A stretch of DNA of 64,000 nt, taken from NCBI GenBank assembly GCA_021234155.1, contig JAJEKV010000293.1, positions 248,001-312,000 on the forward strand, given 5' to 3'. The DNA is from Isoetes taiwanensis. Its lineage: Eukaryota > Streptophyta > Lycopodiopsida > Isoetales > Isoetaceae. The position numbers and the translations under genes were made by a program. Position 1 is the first letter of the stretch. Each line of letters starts with the position of its first letter. The notes under the pieces were generated by a model, which ran no database searches, had not been told where the DNA came from, and worked only from the letters and a program-made list of their open reading frames with translations. Positions 1 through 12,155 of the stretch are shown one piece after another.

Positions 1-873
1 TAGCTCATCTCAATACTCCTTAATTGAATTTTGTTGATCATCAGCTGCATCTCCACAATTTCAATGCAATCTTACCAACAGCTTTCTTTCTCTTTAGCAT
101 TCACAAATTTAACTAACTTTCAAGCTTCCTACAATGTCATCTACCCCACTAGTCTATATTTCTATGCCATGCTACTGCTAAATTCATCCTGAACTCCAAC
201 AAACTTCAATTCAAGTCACAAACCTTCAATCGCCAAAATGCGAAGACCTTCAATCACCACAACAGAGTTATCACAAAAGAGCCGAACAAAATCCTGGAAC
301 ACTAAAACACACACCCATTAGAAGCCACAACCTTGCGTACCTCATTCCCCTTCCACCCACGTGCACAGCCACATTTAACACTGCCTGCTCCGACCACCAT
401 AACTAAAACCTGGAGATCACAATCTAGGAACACAGAGTGCTCAGAATACTGAGGAGGAACAATGCACAGCAAGTACCACGAAACTTTCACTCCTCGTTCC
501 TTGTCCCCTAACCTCGAACTTCATCTTCAACGATCGAGATGAAAAGCCCCAAATTGACATCCAATCTCAACGGCCAATATCAAAACCCCTCTTTGGGTCC
601 CCTGCTCAAACACCCCATACATCCCCTGCTCAGAACCAACCGCCAAGATTTACTTCAATGTTTTCATCCAACGGTTCGCAACTATGGCTTATGCCCCCAT
701 ACACCTGCAACATATGATGCATACATAAATCCCCCATGACCTGTCATCATCTGGACCATTGGCTCTTAACCAGACGGCGGGGATTCAAGGGAGTCGATGG
801 GGTATGCATGCACATGGGTTGTGCATGAGGGGGCATGAGAAACCCCCCTCCATGCTTACTCCCTTTTTAATTA

Positions 874-957
874 TCCTGTTTGTATATATCTAAAGTGCCC
901 CCTAAAATGAGCGAGCGATCTCATCCTAGTGGGCACTTTAGATACAACAAACAGGAC
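874..957. mobile_element. Short foldback (MITE-like) hairpin
   Basis: Left arm 874-900 (TCCTGTTTGTATATATCTAA then AGTGCCC) pairs with right arm 931-957 (GGGCACTTTAGATACAACAA then ACAGGAC) with only a few mismatches around a 30-nt loop. Terminal inverted arms of about 27 bp on an element of about 85 bp suggest a MITE or the tip of a larger foldback. I see no clear target-site duplication, so the exact ends and superfamily are open. Confidence 0.45.
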
Positions 958-989
958 AAACAAAAGAGACTAAGCCAGGCACTGAGCGC

Positions 990-1420
990 AAGCATTGAGA
1001 CGTCCCAATCTTTGCTTTCACGCCTCTTTGGACAATGGAACTTAGCATGCAAACTAAGCTACATTGCCCAAAAAGGCGGGGGAAAGAAAGACTGGGAAGT
1101 CTCGATGCTTGAACTCATCGTGAATTCCCAAATCGACCTGAGTGCAAGCATCGAGACTTCCCAACCCTTGCTTTCACCCCTTTTTGGACAATGGAACTTA
1201 GTATGTAAACTAAGCTACATTGCCCAAAGAGGAGGGGAAAGAAAGACTGGGAAGTCTCAATGCTTGAACTCATCGCGAATTCCCAAATCGACCTGAGTGC
1301 AAGCATCGAGACTTCCCAAACCTTGCTTTCACCCCTCTTTCGACAATGGAACTTAGCATGTAAACTAAGCTACATTGTCCAAAGAGGAGGGGAACGAAAG
1401 ATTGGGAAGTCTCGATGCTT
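990..1420. repeat. Three tandem foldback units, period about 155 bp
   Basis: Each unit has a 17-nt arm close to AAGCATCGAGACTTCCC and its reverse complement about 100 nt later: 990-1006/1094-1110, 1146-1162/1249-1265 and 1301-1317/1404-1420. An inner pair, ACTTAG.ATG..AACTAAG, lies in each loop, so each 120-nt unit can fold into a long imperfect hairpin. Units are joined by a spacer containing GAATTCCCAAATCGACCTGA. No protein is recognised. Possible explanations are a tandem MITE or a hairpin transcript that feeds small-RNA processing. Confidence 0.75.
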
Positions 1421-2329
1421 GAACTCATCAATCACTAACATCCAATGAACCCACGGAATCGCAAGCAACCAGAGCCTGATATCATCCGCCGCCTTGGCAT
1501 TGCAACCTCACATTCCCGTCCTTTGGAACACGCATACACACAAAAATATTCAACCTACTACCTGCTACCCAATTCCTAGAATACTTAATACACCAGCAGA
1601 CTCACCAACACAACCTTACTTATCACAATCCAAAAATACCATAACCTTACCGGACAACGTAGATGACACCACCGACCACCCTCCCATGCAAGACGCTCCC
1701 AAATCCACTCTCGAAACCCTCCAAGCCGTCCCCCCGCACATACAAAGTAACATCAACGACAAACAAACTACTCAACATATAAATAGTCCCCGTAAATTTA
1801 AGGCGTCACAAATTTAAGTAAATTTCAAGAAGTGCATAATTTTATGTACTTCAAGAACCATTGCACATACGAACCGTTAGGTTTTATGCCAAAATCTATA
1901 TGATCTCATCAAGTAGCTATAAAACTATGACCAGGCATTGAAATTTGCTCCTTTACAATGATAGAAAGGCCATGTTTTTGCAAAGCAAGGTCTCCAAACA
2001 GAAGTGGAGTGTATATTCATCACTCATACACTTTCGGATCTTAATCCCATCTCACATCTTTGCCCAATTATAAATCCGCTAGTCAACTACACGGCTTCTT
2101 AGTCCGTTGCTTTCATCTTTGAACTTAAGAAATCAAGCAGAAATATCTATTCTGGCCACTCTTAAACTCAACCGTGGTGTCAGCATGGATTTGTAGCTAT
2201 GAAATGGACACGTTGCCCATCGTGAAGACTGAAAGGTATTGTAAGCCAAATTTGCATACCATCTGCACCTATACTCATTTCGCCTCAATCTTCTAAGCTC
2301 ATCAACAAAGTATATCTAACTTGCAGATA

Positions 2330-2700
2330 GCAAGCCCGACCCGTAGGCGGGCGGTCGAGGGCCACTTCCTTCACAATGTTAGACCAAGATATGAAGGAGA
2401 GTCTCGAGACTATCGGCGGGCACCTGAAGAATGCAATTAGAGCCGATATCGCCGCATTCTTTTGTGTGCGGCCTTTGTGCATTCTTGACTCGCGAGTCGA
2501 GAATCCCTCAACTAGCCAACAATCCAAAATGTACACTCCCTATTCTCGCCTTGCGAGTCGAGAAATTCTCGACTCGCAAGTCCAGAAGAAGGCCTCTACT
2601 TTCTTGATTGTTGGCAAGCTGAGGCATTCTTGACTCGCTCGTCGAGAAAGCCGGGCTGACTAACTGCAGGACTCTGGGTCGGGCTCGATACCTAAGTGCA
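2330..2700. repeat. CG-rich palindrome cluster (GACTCGCGAGTC family)
   Basis: Between block C-type repeats lies a segment richer in CG. It has a 24-nt near-perfect palindrome at 2481-2504 (core GACTCGCGAGTC), a 31-nt perfect palindrome at 2550-2580 (CTTGCGAGTCGAGAA, a 1-nt centre, then its complement) and a third related site, GACTCGCTCGTCGAGAA, at about 2633. The direct sequence GGATTTGTAGCT..AATGGACAC flanks it (about 2190 and 2703), which suggests a separate insertion of about 0.5 kb. Function unknown. Confidence 0.6.
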
Positions 2701-5700
2701 AGGATTTGTAGCTTTCAAATGGACACATTGCCCATCGTCGAATAATCGAAAGGTATCGTAAGCCAAATTTGCATACCATCTCCACCTATACTCGTTTTAG
2801 CCTCAATTTTCTAACATCATCGGCCAAAGTATATATAACTTGAATCAATCGTACTCTAGACCTTGGCATTACAACCTCACACTCGGTCCTTTCAAACACG
2901 CATACACACACAAATATCCAACCTACTACCTGCTACCCAAATCCTAGAATGTTTAACACACCAGCAAACTCACCAGGACAACCTTCCTCATGACAATCAA
3001 AAATACCATGACCTTAGCAACCAATGTAAATAATAGACCACCTTCCTTTGATCGCCACGCTTCCGGTACCACTCCATTTAAAACCTTATTCTCGAATCCG
3101 TACCCTACACATACAAAGCAACACCAACATCAAACAAACTGCTCAATATATAAATAATCCCCTTAAATTTAAGCCCTCACAATTTTATAACTAAGTTTCA
3201 AACTTTCACTACTTCCAAATATACAAAGATATTAAACAGGAAAACTTAAAGATCATTACTCTTTTGTAATCTGCATAAACTCTCATATAATCCTTCGAAT
3301 CTCGTAACTAGATCAATTCTATAATTAAGTTTCAAACTTTCACTACTTCCAAATATACGAGAATATTAAACAGGACAACTTGACAACCATATGAAAGAAA
3401 CCGTAAACAATATGGGAAGTTTCACGATTACTCAATGGACTCGTAAGGAAGTACTTACAAACACAACAGATTCACTTCTGCACAATTCCCTCTTTTTTTC
3501 CCCTTTCTTATGAAAATGTGATACAACAGCACCAACATATTTTTTTGGCATCATAGTATATGCCACCCATATATCCAACACATCTGCCTACACTAATTCT
3601 TCCCAGGAAACACTATGCACTCGAATTAGAAGATAGCATATGCTTGAAGATCATTACTCCTTTGTAATCTGCATAAACTCTCATATAATCCTTCGAATCT
3701 AGTAAGTAGATCATCTCAATACTCCTTAATTGAATTTTGTTGATCATCAGCTGCATGTCCACAATTTCAATGCAATCTTACCAACAGCTTTCTTTCTCTT
3801 TAGCATTCACAAATTTAACTAACTTTCAAGCTTCCTACAATGTCGTCTACCCCACTAGTCTATATTTCTATGACATGCTACTGCTAAATTCATCATGAAC
3901 TCCAACAAACTTCAATTCAAGTCACAAACCTTCAATCGCCAAAATGCGAAGACCTTCAATCACCACAACAGAGTTATCACAAAAGAGCCCAACAAAACCC
4001 TGGAACACTAAAACACACACCCATTTAAGAAGCCACAACCTTGCTTACCTCATTCCCCTTCCACCCACGTTACGTGCGACCACATTTAACAGCATGCGCT
4101 CAGACCACCATAACTAAAACCTGGAGATCACAATCTAGGAACACAAAGTGCTCAGAATACTGAGGAGGAACAATGCACAGCAAGTACCATGAAACTTTCA
4201 CTCCTCGTTCCTTGTCCCCTAACCTCGAACTTCATCTTCAACGATCGAGATGAAAAGCCCCAAATTGACATCCAATCTCAACGGCCAATATCAAAACCCC
4301 TCTTTGGGTCCCTTGCTCAAACACCTGACAACCATATGAAAGAAATCCGTAACCAATATGGGAAGTTTCACGATTACTCAACCAGACTCCGTAAGGAAGT
4401 ACTTACAAACACACCAGATTCACTTCTACACAATTCCCTCTTTTTTTTCCCCTTTCTTATGAAAATGTGATACAACAGCACCAACATATTTTTTTGGCAT
4501 CATAGTATATGCCACCCATATATCCAACACATCTGCCTACACTAATTCTTCCCAAGAAACATTATGCACTCGAATTAGAAGATAGCATGTGCTTGAAGAT
4601 CATTATTCCTTTGTAACCTGCATAAACTCTCATATAATCCTTCGAATCTAGTAAGTAGATCATCTCAATACTCCTTAATTGAATTTTGTTCATCATCAGC
4701 TGCATGTCCACAATTTCAATGCAATCTTACCAACAACTTTCTTTCTCTTTAGCATTCACAAATTTAACTAACTTTCAAGCTTCCTACAATGTCATCTACC
4801 CCACCAATCTATATTTCTTTGCCATGCTACTGCTAAATTCATCCTGAACTCCAACAAACTTCAATTCAAGTCACAAACCTTCAATCGCCAAAATGCGAAG
4901 ACCTTCAATCACCACAACAGAGTTATCACAAAAGAGCCCAACAAAACCCTGGAACACTAAAACACACATCCATTTAAGAAGCCACAACCTACTACCTACT
5001 ACAAATATCCAACCTACTACCTGCTACCCAAATCCTAGAATGTTTAACACACCAACAAACTCATCAGGACAACCTTCCTCATGACAATCCAAAAATACCA
5101 TGACCTTACCAACCAATGTAAACAACAGCCACCTTCCACTGCACGTCACGCTTCCAATACCACTCACGAAACCTTATTCTCGAATCCGTACCCTGCACAT
5201 ACAAAGCAACACCAACATCAAACAAACTGCTCAATATATAAATAATCCCCTTAAATTTAAGCCCTCACAATTTTATAACTAAGTTTCACACTTTCACTGC
5301 TTCCAAATATACAAAGATATTAAACAGGAGAACTTGAAGATCATTACTCCTTTGTAATCTGCATAAACTCTCATATAATCCTTCGAATCTGGTAACTAGA
5401 TCAATTCTATAATTAAGTTTCAAACTTTCACTACTTCCAAATATACGAGAATATTAAACAGGACAACTTGACAACCATATGAAAGAAATCCGTAACCAAT
5501 ATGGGAAGTTTCACGATTACTCAATCAGACTCCGTAAGGAAGTACTTACAAACACACCAGATTCACTTCTACACAATTCCCTCTTTTTTTTCCCTTTCTT
5601 ATGAAAAATGTGATACAACAAACACCAACATATTTTTGGCATCATAGTATATGCCACCCATATATCCAACACATCTGCCTACACTAATTCTTCCCAGGAA

Positions 5701-6655
5701 ACACTATGCACTCGAATTAGAAGATAGCATGTGCTTGAAGATCATTACTCCTTTGTAATCTGCATAAACTCTCATATAATCCTTCGAATTTAGTAAGTAG
5801 CTCATCTCAATACTCCTTAATTGAATTTTGTTGATCATCAGCTGCATCTACACAATTTCAATGCAATCTTACCAACAACTTTCTTTCTCTTTAGCATTCA
5901 CAAATTTAACTAACTTTCAACCTTCCTACAATGTCATCTACCCCACTAGTCTATATTTCTATGCCATGCTACTGCTAAATTCATCCTGAACTCCAACAAA
6001 CTTCAATTCAAGTCACAAACCTTCAATCGCCAAAATGCGAAGACCTTCAATCACCACAACAGAGTTATCACAAAAGAGCCGAACAAAATCCTGGAACACT
6101 AAAACACACACCCATTTAAGAAGCCACAACCTTGCTTACCTCATTCCCCTTCCACCCCCAATGCCACAGCCACATTTAACACCTTTGCTGCCCGACCACC
6201 ATAACTAAAACACGGAGATCACAATCTAGGAACACGAGTGCTCCGAGAATCTTTGAGGAGGAACAATGCCGACAAGTACCACTTAAACTTTCACTCCTCG
6301 TTCCTTGTCCCCTAACCTCGAACTTCATCTTCAACGATCGAGATGAAAAGCCCCAAATTGACATCCAATCTCAACGGCCAATATCAAAACCCTCTTTGGG
6401 TCCCCCCGCCAAACACCCCATACATCCCAAGCCGGAACCAACCGCCAAGATTTACTTCAATGTTTTCATCCAACGGTTCGCAACTATGGCTTATGCCCCC
6501 ATACACCTACAACATATGATGCATACATAAATCCCCCATGACCTGTCATCATCTGGACCATTGGCTCTTAACCAGACGACGGGGATTCAAGGGAGTCGAT
6601 GGGGTATGCATGCACATGGGTTGTGCATGAGGGGGCATGAGAAACCCCCCTCATG

Positions 6656-7577
6656 CGAAGTAACTATATTAATATTATGATAATGTAGGTGTACCTGGAT
6701 CTAAAAAGAATTTTGGCCCCTTCAGGGCCTAGGGGTGGTTCTGTATGACATGAGCTCCATACTTCAAAATATATTGCAATAGAACTACAGGTGAAATGGA
6801 TCATAGGATATGAAATAATATTAATACATCAACGAACATGAGATAACTTATATTGTAGAACACAAGAATATGTAAATATCCCTAGTCGAGCACACCTTCT
6901 TCTTTGGTAGGTTGCCTTGCCTCTCAGACATTGAAATATATTTAGAGTCGAAGGCAACTTTGTAGCAAGTAATAAAAGGAACAAATAAAGGAAAGCAATA
7001 ACACATCATGAATCCTACTCTTACATTACAAATAGACAAACACAAATTAAAATATATGTCAATATATACATAATAATAATAATAATATGTATTCAGAATA
7101 CAAATTGAAATTACATTACAAGCAGACATTTCAAAACCCATCCTATAAGTAGGTTGTCCATTGGCAACAAGTTAGCTTATTACAACTTGGAGCTTTGATC
7201 TCCTATGGAATAAACCTTGCCCAACATGCAAATCACAACTATGCAACCATACAACTTGCAAAACTTATTTCAAATCTTTCTTAAAGTGGATGCACATCAT
7301 GAAGAGGCTTGCAAATTATGCTTTGAGAGGTATATCTTCTGTTCTTCTTTGAAGAACTAAAATACAAGCAAAAGCAATGAAATTTTCATGAACACAGTGC
7401 TACAACTTGCTGCCTGCATGAACACAGTATCACATCTTGCAGCTCGAGCATAATGAGCTATATATGTATGAATTGGAAATTTTTGAATTCTAGCTCTCAT
7501 CCAAACAAAGCTAATCTGCAGATTTACAGTCAAGATGCATGTTATATGCCTCCTATATGAAAATACCTATATGGCCG

Positions 7578-7580
<3 letters not shown>
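6656..7580. other. No gene recognised
   Basis: AT-rich sequence with a short AAT-type run at about 7071-7086. The open frames are short, low-complexity and lack recognisable domains. Nothing else is supported here. Confidence 0.6.

Positions 7581-7581
<1 letters not shown>

Positions 7582-7633
<52 letters not shown>
7582..7633. repeat. (AG)n microsatellite, about 26 units
   Basis: An uninterrupted AG/GA dinucleotide run. It generates an artificial Arg-Glu ORF. Confidence 0.97.
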
Positions 7634-7634
<1 letters not shown>

Positions 7635-7671
7635 AATGTGTCTTGCACGATGTTAAGTACTAAAGGGACTC

Positions 7672-7778
7672 AACATGCATGTATACCATGCATGCACATA
7701 CATATCATGCACTCTGTGCATGCATGGAATTATGTGCATGCATTATGTGCATGTAATGCATGCATGCGTGCATGCCAA
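7672..7778. promoter_or_regulatory. Cluster of CATGCA(TG) motifs (RY-like)
   Basis: Within about 105 bp, CATGCA/TGCATG occurs many times (for example at 7673, 7689, 7717, 7735 and 7758). CATGCATG is the RY element bound by plant B3 factors of the ABI3/FUS3 type (established knowledge). No recognised gene starts nearby, although TATAAATA lies at about 7826. It may simply be a degenerate simple repeat. Confidence 0.35.
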
Positions 7779-8103
7779 AACCATAGGTTGGGAGTGCTAA
7801 CTATCTAGAAATACAACACGCGCTCTATAAATACTACTGGCATACCCTCACACAAATACAACGACAGAATCATATGCAAACCATAGCAAAATGCCTGTAT
7901 AATTATATGTTTTGTGCGCCGAATCATTTTTTTGTGATATAACAATAGTGTCTTTCTATGGACTCACTTCAATTCAATTTTAGTGACTCGCTTTAAGTTT
8001 ATATCTTTTGTTATACAATTTATGCACTTGAATACAATACAGTTTTCAAAAGTGCAGGTTGCTGACTTGTTACACTGGCGCATCATGCTACATAGTTAAA
8101 ATA

Positions 8104-8268
<165 letters not shown>

Positions 8269-8319
8269 TTCTGCTTTGATTTAAATTTTGTATATAGCCG
8301 CTTTGATTTCATTTAGAGA

Positions 8320-9470
8320 GCTTCACCATGATGTAAAGGGCCAGCAATAAGGAGAGATTTGGTGTAAGGATGGCCGGGGAAAAAAAAAGCCTCTTACTCG
8401 GGGAATCATTGTTTGCACAGGAGGTCCCCCGTCCCACAAGTGCTCGGTCTAGCATCTGACTCCATGGTGGGAGGAAGCTAATTCCAGTGTAATAATGGAG
8501 TTGCCATCTTCGCTTTTTGGTCCCCCGGCCTCTTCATATCGGCACAAGCAGGCCTGGTACATTTACCTTCCAAGATCGGGAGGATCTCCAAAGTGCTCTA
8601 GACACGCAAAGTTCGGTGTTTGCCGCCTACACTTCGTGACCAGTGTAACGACTCATTCATTCGAGGGGGAGGAATGACCCACATCTATGATCGTGGTCTA
8701 TTGAGAGATGGACACACTTATTACGCTTAATACATGCCTTCGTTCCGGACCCTAAAGCCCGGTATGTGTGCACAAGTGATGCCTCAAGACGGACACTAGA
8801 TACGTAATTACGACCCACAGAAGAAACATTGTGTTGAAGCGAAGTGCGGACATTGGAAAGGGAACATGTTGAGGTGGGCGTCTGCACACATCTCCACAAT
8901 CCCAAGGGGACCGTGGAGTCGCGGTGCCGCTAGCAGAGTGGAGGAGCGGGGCTACCTCAGTATCATCATTTACTAGGAGCCCGAACTTGTGATTATAGGG
9001 GTTGGGGAGGCGTAAGATGATGCCCTTTACGATATGGATGTCGCTTTGCATTTTTTCAGCGATGTCATGCATGTGAAGGCTGGTGGAATTGTCTCCGCTA
9101 CTAGGGGGCGGCAAGACCTGGATCGCCCCCGCCATCTTTTGGTTCGGTTTCAAGACCCTCTTAGCCACTTACATGTTCTTCAAAGATGGAAACCATCTCG
9201 GAGGGACTAGTTTCTCAAGGAGGACCTCTCCCCTCTTCAATTGTGTAACAAGTAAGGAGGAGCTGCAAGGTGAGGGCAGCCCCTTTTGCAAAAAGAAATG
9301 GGCAAATGTATGGGGGGAGGCGCAACAATTATTCTAGATCAATGGCCTTCCAATCCTTATATTGGCTATGTCTAGATAATTTTAGAAGCATAAATTTATC
9401 ATTAGTATTAGCATTATCTTTTTTTATTCTTGGTAGCCTTTTAATATTTGGTTATTGTATTTGGTGATGG
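8320..9470. other. Unassigned region with unrecognised ORFs
   Basis: Contains a minus-strand frame at 8752-9168 (138 codons from an alternative start; Met only further in) and short plus frames at 8495-8677 and 9083-9337. None has a domain I recognise, and base composition is uneven. It could be decayed transposon coding sequence. I assign no function. Confidence 0.3.
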
Positions 9471-9577
9471 GGCCTAGTCCCCAGGTTTTACATGGGCTGT
9501 TGCCCTTGCATGTGCCGTCCCATAACCTGTTGGGTTCCCGTGGACGTAAAAATTCTTATCTTATCTTATCTTATTTC
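9470..9577 (+). mobile_element. Possible non-LTR retroelement 3' end
   Basis: A compact segment (GGGGCCTAGTCCCCAGG ... GGGTTCCCGTGGACGTAAAA) ends directly in three or four TTATC units. A unique 3' segment followed by a simple-repeat tail is typical of LINE or SINE 3' ends, but no reverse transcriptase or Pol III boxes are visible beside it. Weak call. Confidence 0.25.
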
Positions 9578-11460
9578 TATCCTAATTAATAAGATCATAT
9601 ATAAGGAGACTTACATTCCGACATGGAAGCCATGATGCGATGGCACGAAAGCCAACTCTCAGCCCCTGCCATTTTGTTTTGAAAATGAGCATCTCCTTTA
9701 CTTCAATCCTTGATGCACCTGATGCCAAACAAAAGATCCTCTCAGAGAATATCTTTTTGTATTAGTAGTTAGGCTCTTACTGATCTAGGTGTAACTTGCA
9801 CTACAACTAGTAATTACACTTAATTAATCAGTTTATAACAAAGCATACATGTCAAGTAGGAGTACTCCCCCATCATCAAACCTTAATTCATGGCATATAA
9901 TGGGCCAATAGGATGAACTAAATTCATTCAGGCTTGTAAAATTGCAATGATTCCATTGCATATATGGAATCCACTGATCTCAGCTTTACTTTCATGGCCA
10001 AGATAACAAAAACACATGCAAGTTAATTTCATGGCAAAGATAACAAAAACACCCGCAAGATTCCATTGGCACATTTGATGAATGTCTTACCTATGCAAAG
10101 TTTCAAACCTTTTAAAAATAGACAAAGAACCGATGATGTGGCCTTAGATTATTAAGTTTATGCATGCATTTTTTATGTTTATCTTAACATATATAATTAT
10201 TTTGGAGGGTAACATTAACATTTCGACACGTTAGCAAATCTTGTGCGCAACACTTCTATTACAATTTTTTTGACACGTTGCATTCGGCGTGGAAAAATTT
10301 TGTTGGTTATGGCGTCCTTCACACTGCGAAGTTTGTGCTTCTGCTCTCTTTGACAATCTTTTCTTACAGAGCGGCAAATTGATGAAAGTCAGGCAGCTGG
10401 CAAAGGCCGAAAAATTTGGAATCTATCTTGCACCGCCATCGCCATATTGGGAAGAGGGAAAAACTTGCAACGCCATAGCCAGATTGGGGCCAGATTCGCG
10501 ACGGGCATGCTCTCTATGTAAATGTCAATCTCTGCCCCAAACTGGCCCCGAAACCAAGCTGTGAAATGCAAGGTTTTCGGGGGACTTTTTAGATTTTTCA
10601 AACTCTGATAGCCAGATCTAGGTGCCCATTCTCATGCTTCGGGTTAAACCGGAGAATTTGACTTGGTCTGGACTAGTTATGCTGCAGGATGCTTTTTGAG
10701 CAATAAAACGAGAAGATAAATCATGAGTCAGGCTTCAGGGGCTCTTTTATCTGGGGTGAAAATCGTATTCATGGTTGAAAAGGGGCCATTTGCTTACGTG
10801 GCCGTACTAGCAACCTTTGGGATAAACAGAACCATATCTAATTGAAACCGGTGCCTCTTCCTAATCTGTCTTGCCGCCGCTTTGGCGATGGAATTGCACG
10901 CCATCATGGCAAAGCCATGTGGCATCCATCCTAAAGTGGTTTAGGAAACCACCCCAAAGGCGAATCCGCTCCAAAGAGACCTAAGGTAAAAAAAATGGTA
11001 GTTTTTTTTTCTATTCTCTCGAGGATTCATGAGGCATCTTTGGGGGCTCGCTTCTGGAAAGCCGCCACCGGTAGTGGTGTTTCATTGTTTCTATCCGCCG
11101 GGCTTCATTCTTTGATCGAAAAATTTGTGCGGTGTGTTGTTTGAAAAGACAGAAGCTTAGGAGCATTTTTATTCCAGAGGATTAAAGCCGATGGAGCTTT
11201 TGCTCGACTTGCTCATATTTCTTTTTTCTTATTTTTGCTGTCTATTATCTTTCTTGTGCTAATGCTTTTGGATGTAGGTAACAGCTGCCAAAATCACAGG
11301 AAATGGTCTAATTTATTTTCGCAAGATCGCTAGCAATGAATCATGAGATCAACCACGCTGCTCGCAAATGATTTTGAGGCATAAATTCAGATTGGAGGCA
11401 CTGATTGCCATAAGATTTCCATGTTATACACGAGCTCTTTTGTTGATGCGTGAAGGACAC
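9578..11460. other. No gene recognised
   Basis: Intergenic sequence. A duplicated phrase around 10430 and 10480 (ACTTGCAACGCCATAGCC; CTTGCACCGCCATCGCC) is the only internal structure noted. ORFs at 10289-10601 overlap on both strands and show no domain. Confidence 0.5.
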
Positions 11461-11464
11461 TTAT

Positions 11465-11740
11465 ATTGATTGTTTGATGTGCTCAGCTCTGGCTGGAGTG
11501 ACTTTCACACACTTTCCATGAAACCATTTTTGAGAAATGTCACAACCTATCCAAAACTCATCACCAGTATATGCATGGGGTATAGGCGCAAATACCCAAG
11601 TAAGTATCGCCATGCTCCTCTTCTTCATCCTCTTCATCCTCCTCCTCTTCAGAAGGAGTAGCAGCCTGCCTTGCAGGCCGTTTGTTGTGATTTTCTGGCA
11701 TCTTTTTCTGCTGAGATGAGTAACCAACATCAAATTTCAG
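11465..11740 (-). pseudogene. Alfin-like PHD-finger fragment, degenerate
   Basis: Read on the minus strand, a hydrophilic lead with a run of Glu/Asp (about 11610-11660) precedes a PHD-finger-like stretch: [18 protein letters not shown], then [13 protein letters not shown] (about 11470-11560). This is the signature of plant Alfin1-like proteins, nuclear PHD readers of H3K4me3. The frame shifts between the acidic lead and the PHD part (near 11575). Several zinc ligands appear replaced: the first Cys pair is incomplete, DIC reads DIS, and the terminal Cys pair is absent. No neighbouring exons are seen, so this is most likely a retrocopy or isolated exon fragment and not a working reader. Confidence 0.7.
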
Positions 11741-11883
11741 TGTGATGTATATATCCAAAACTTAAATTAGCCAGCAAAAGTGCTTACGGGGTTTGTTGTT
11801 GATTGGCTTTATTACCACTGTTGTTGGCTCCTGTTCTATTATCTTTTGAAGTTGTTCTTCATCCGGTAACTATTTCAAATACA

Positions 11884-12079
11884 CACTACTACAAAAATAG
11901 GTAGAAATGGCACAAAAGTGACATTTATCCTCCGCCCTTTTACGGAGCATAAACGTCACTTTTGTGCCATTTGGGGAGCACAAACGTCATAAATGGCACA
12001 AAAGTGACGTTTATGCTCTGTAAAAAGGCAGAGGATAAATGTCACTTTTGTGCCATTTCTACCTATTTTTGTAGTAGTG
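11884..12079. mobile_element. CACTA-type MITE, complete
   Basis: 196 bp, starting CACTACTACAAAAATAGG and ending with its exact complement. The terminal inverted repeat is about 50 bp and essentially perfect. Inner arms (GCATAAACGTCAC / GTGACGTTTATGC) make almost the whole element a foldback. A 3-bp duplication, ACA, flanks it at 11881-11883 and 12080-12082. CACTA termini plus a 3-bp TSD are diagnostic of En/Spm (CACTA) transposons. There is no transposase, so it is non-autonomous. The perfect arms suggest a fairly recent insertion. Confidence 0.95.
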
Positions 12080-12130
12080 ACAGTTGGCAACTCATTCATC
12101 ATATTAAAAAGGCGTTCCCTGTTCCCAAAA

Positions 12131-12155
12131 GGAAGGAAGGAAGGAAGGAAGGAAG
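12131..12155. repeat. (GGAA)n microsatellite
   Basis: Six tandem GGAA units. Confidence 0.95.

Larger units (their letters stand above)
1..6655. repeat. Mosaic of AC-rich direct repeats (blocks A, B, C)
   Basis: The region is built from three block types that recur with few changes. Block A (starts TCATCTCAATACTCCTTAAT) is at about 4-855, 3710-4324, 4659-5004 and 5797-6655. Block B (starts TGACAACCATATGAAAGAAA) is at about 3387-3709, 4325-4658 and 5468-5796. Block C (GCATACACACACAAATATCC) is at about 2862-3386 and 5005-5467, with a diverged copy at 1494-1830. The first and last A copies run through the same long 3' extension ending in GGGGCATGAGAAACCCCCCTC. The order A-B-A-B/C suggests tandem duplication with internal deletions. 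No convincing protein is encoded; short ORFs are not conserved between copies. It could be a complex satellite or part of a large unrecognised transposon. Confidence 0.8.

Noticed and set aside
6623-6655. Helitron 3' end (terminal hairpin)
   Set aside because: The hairpin is good, but no CTRR terminus or 5' TC follows the Helitron rule.
7539-7808. ORF with Arg-Glu run and Cys/His-rich tail
   Set aside because: It arises from (AG)n and CATGCA repeats and shows no domain.
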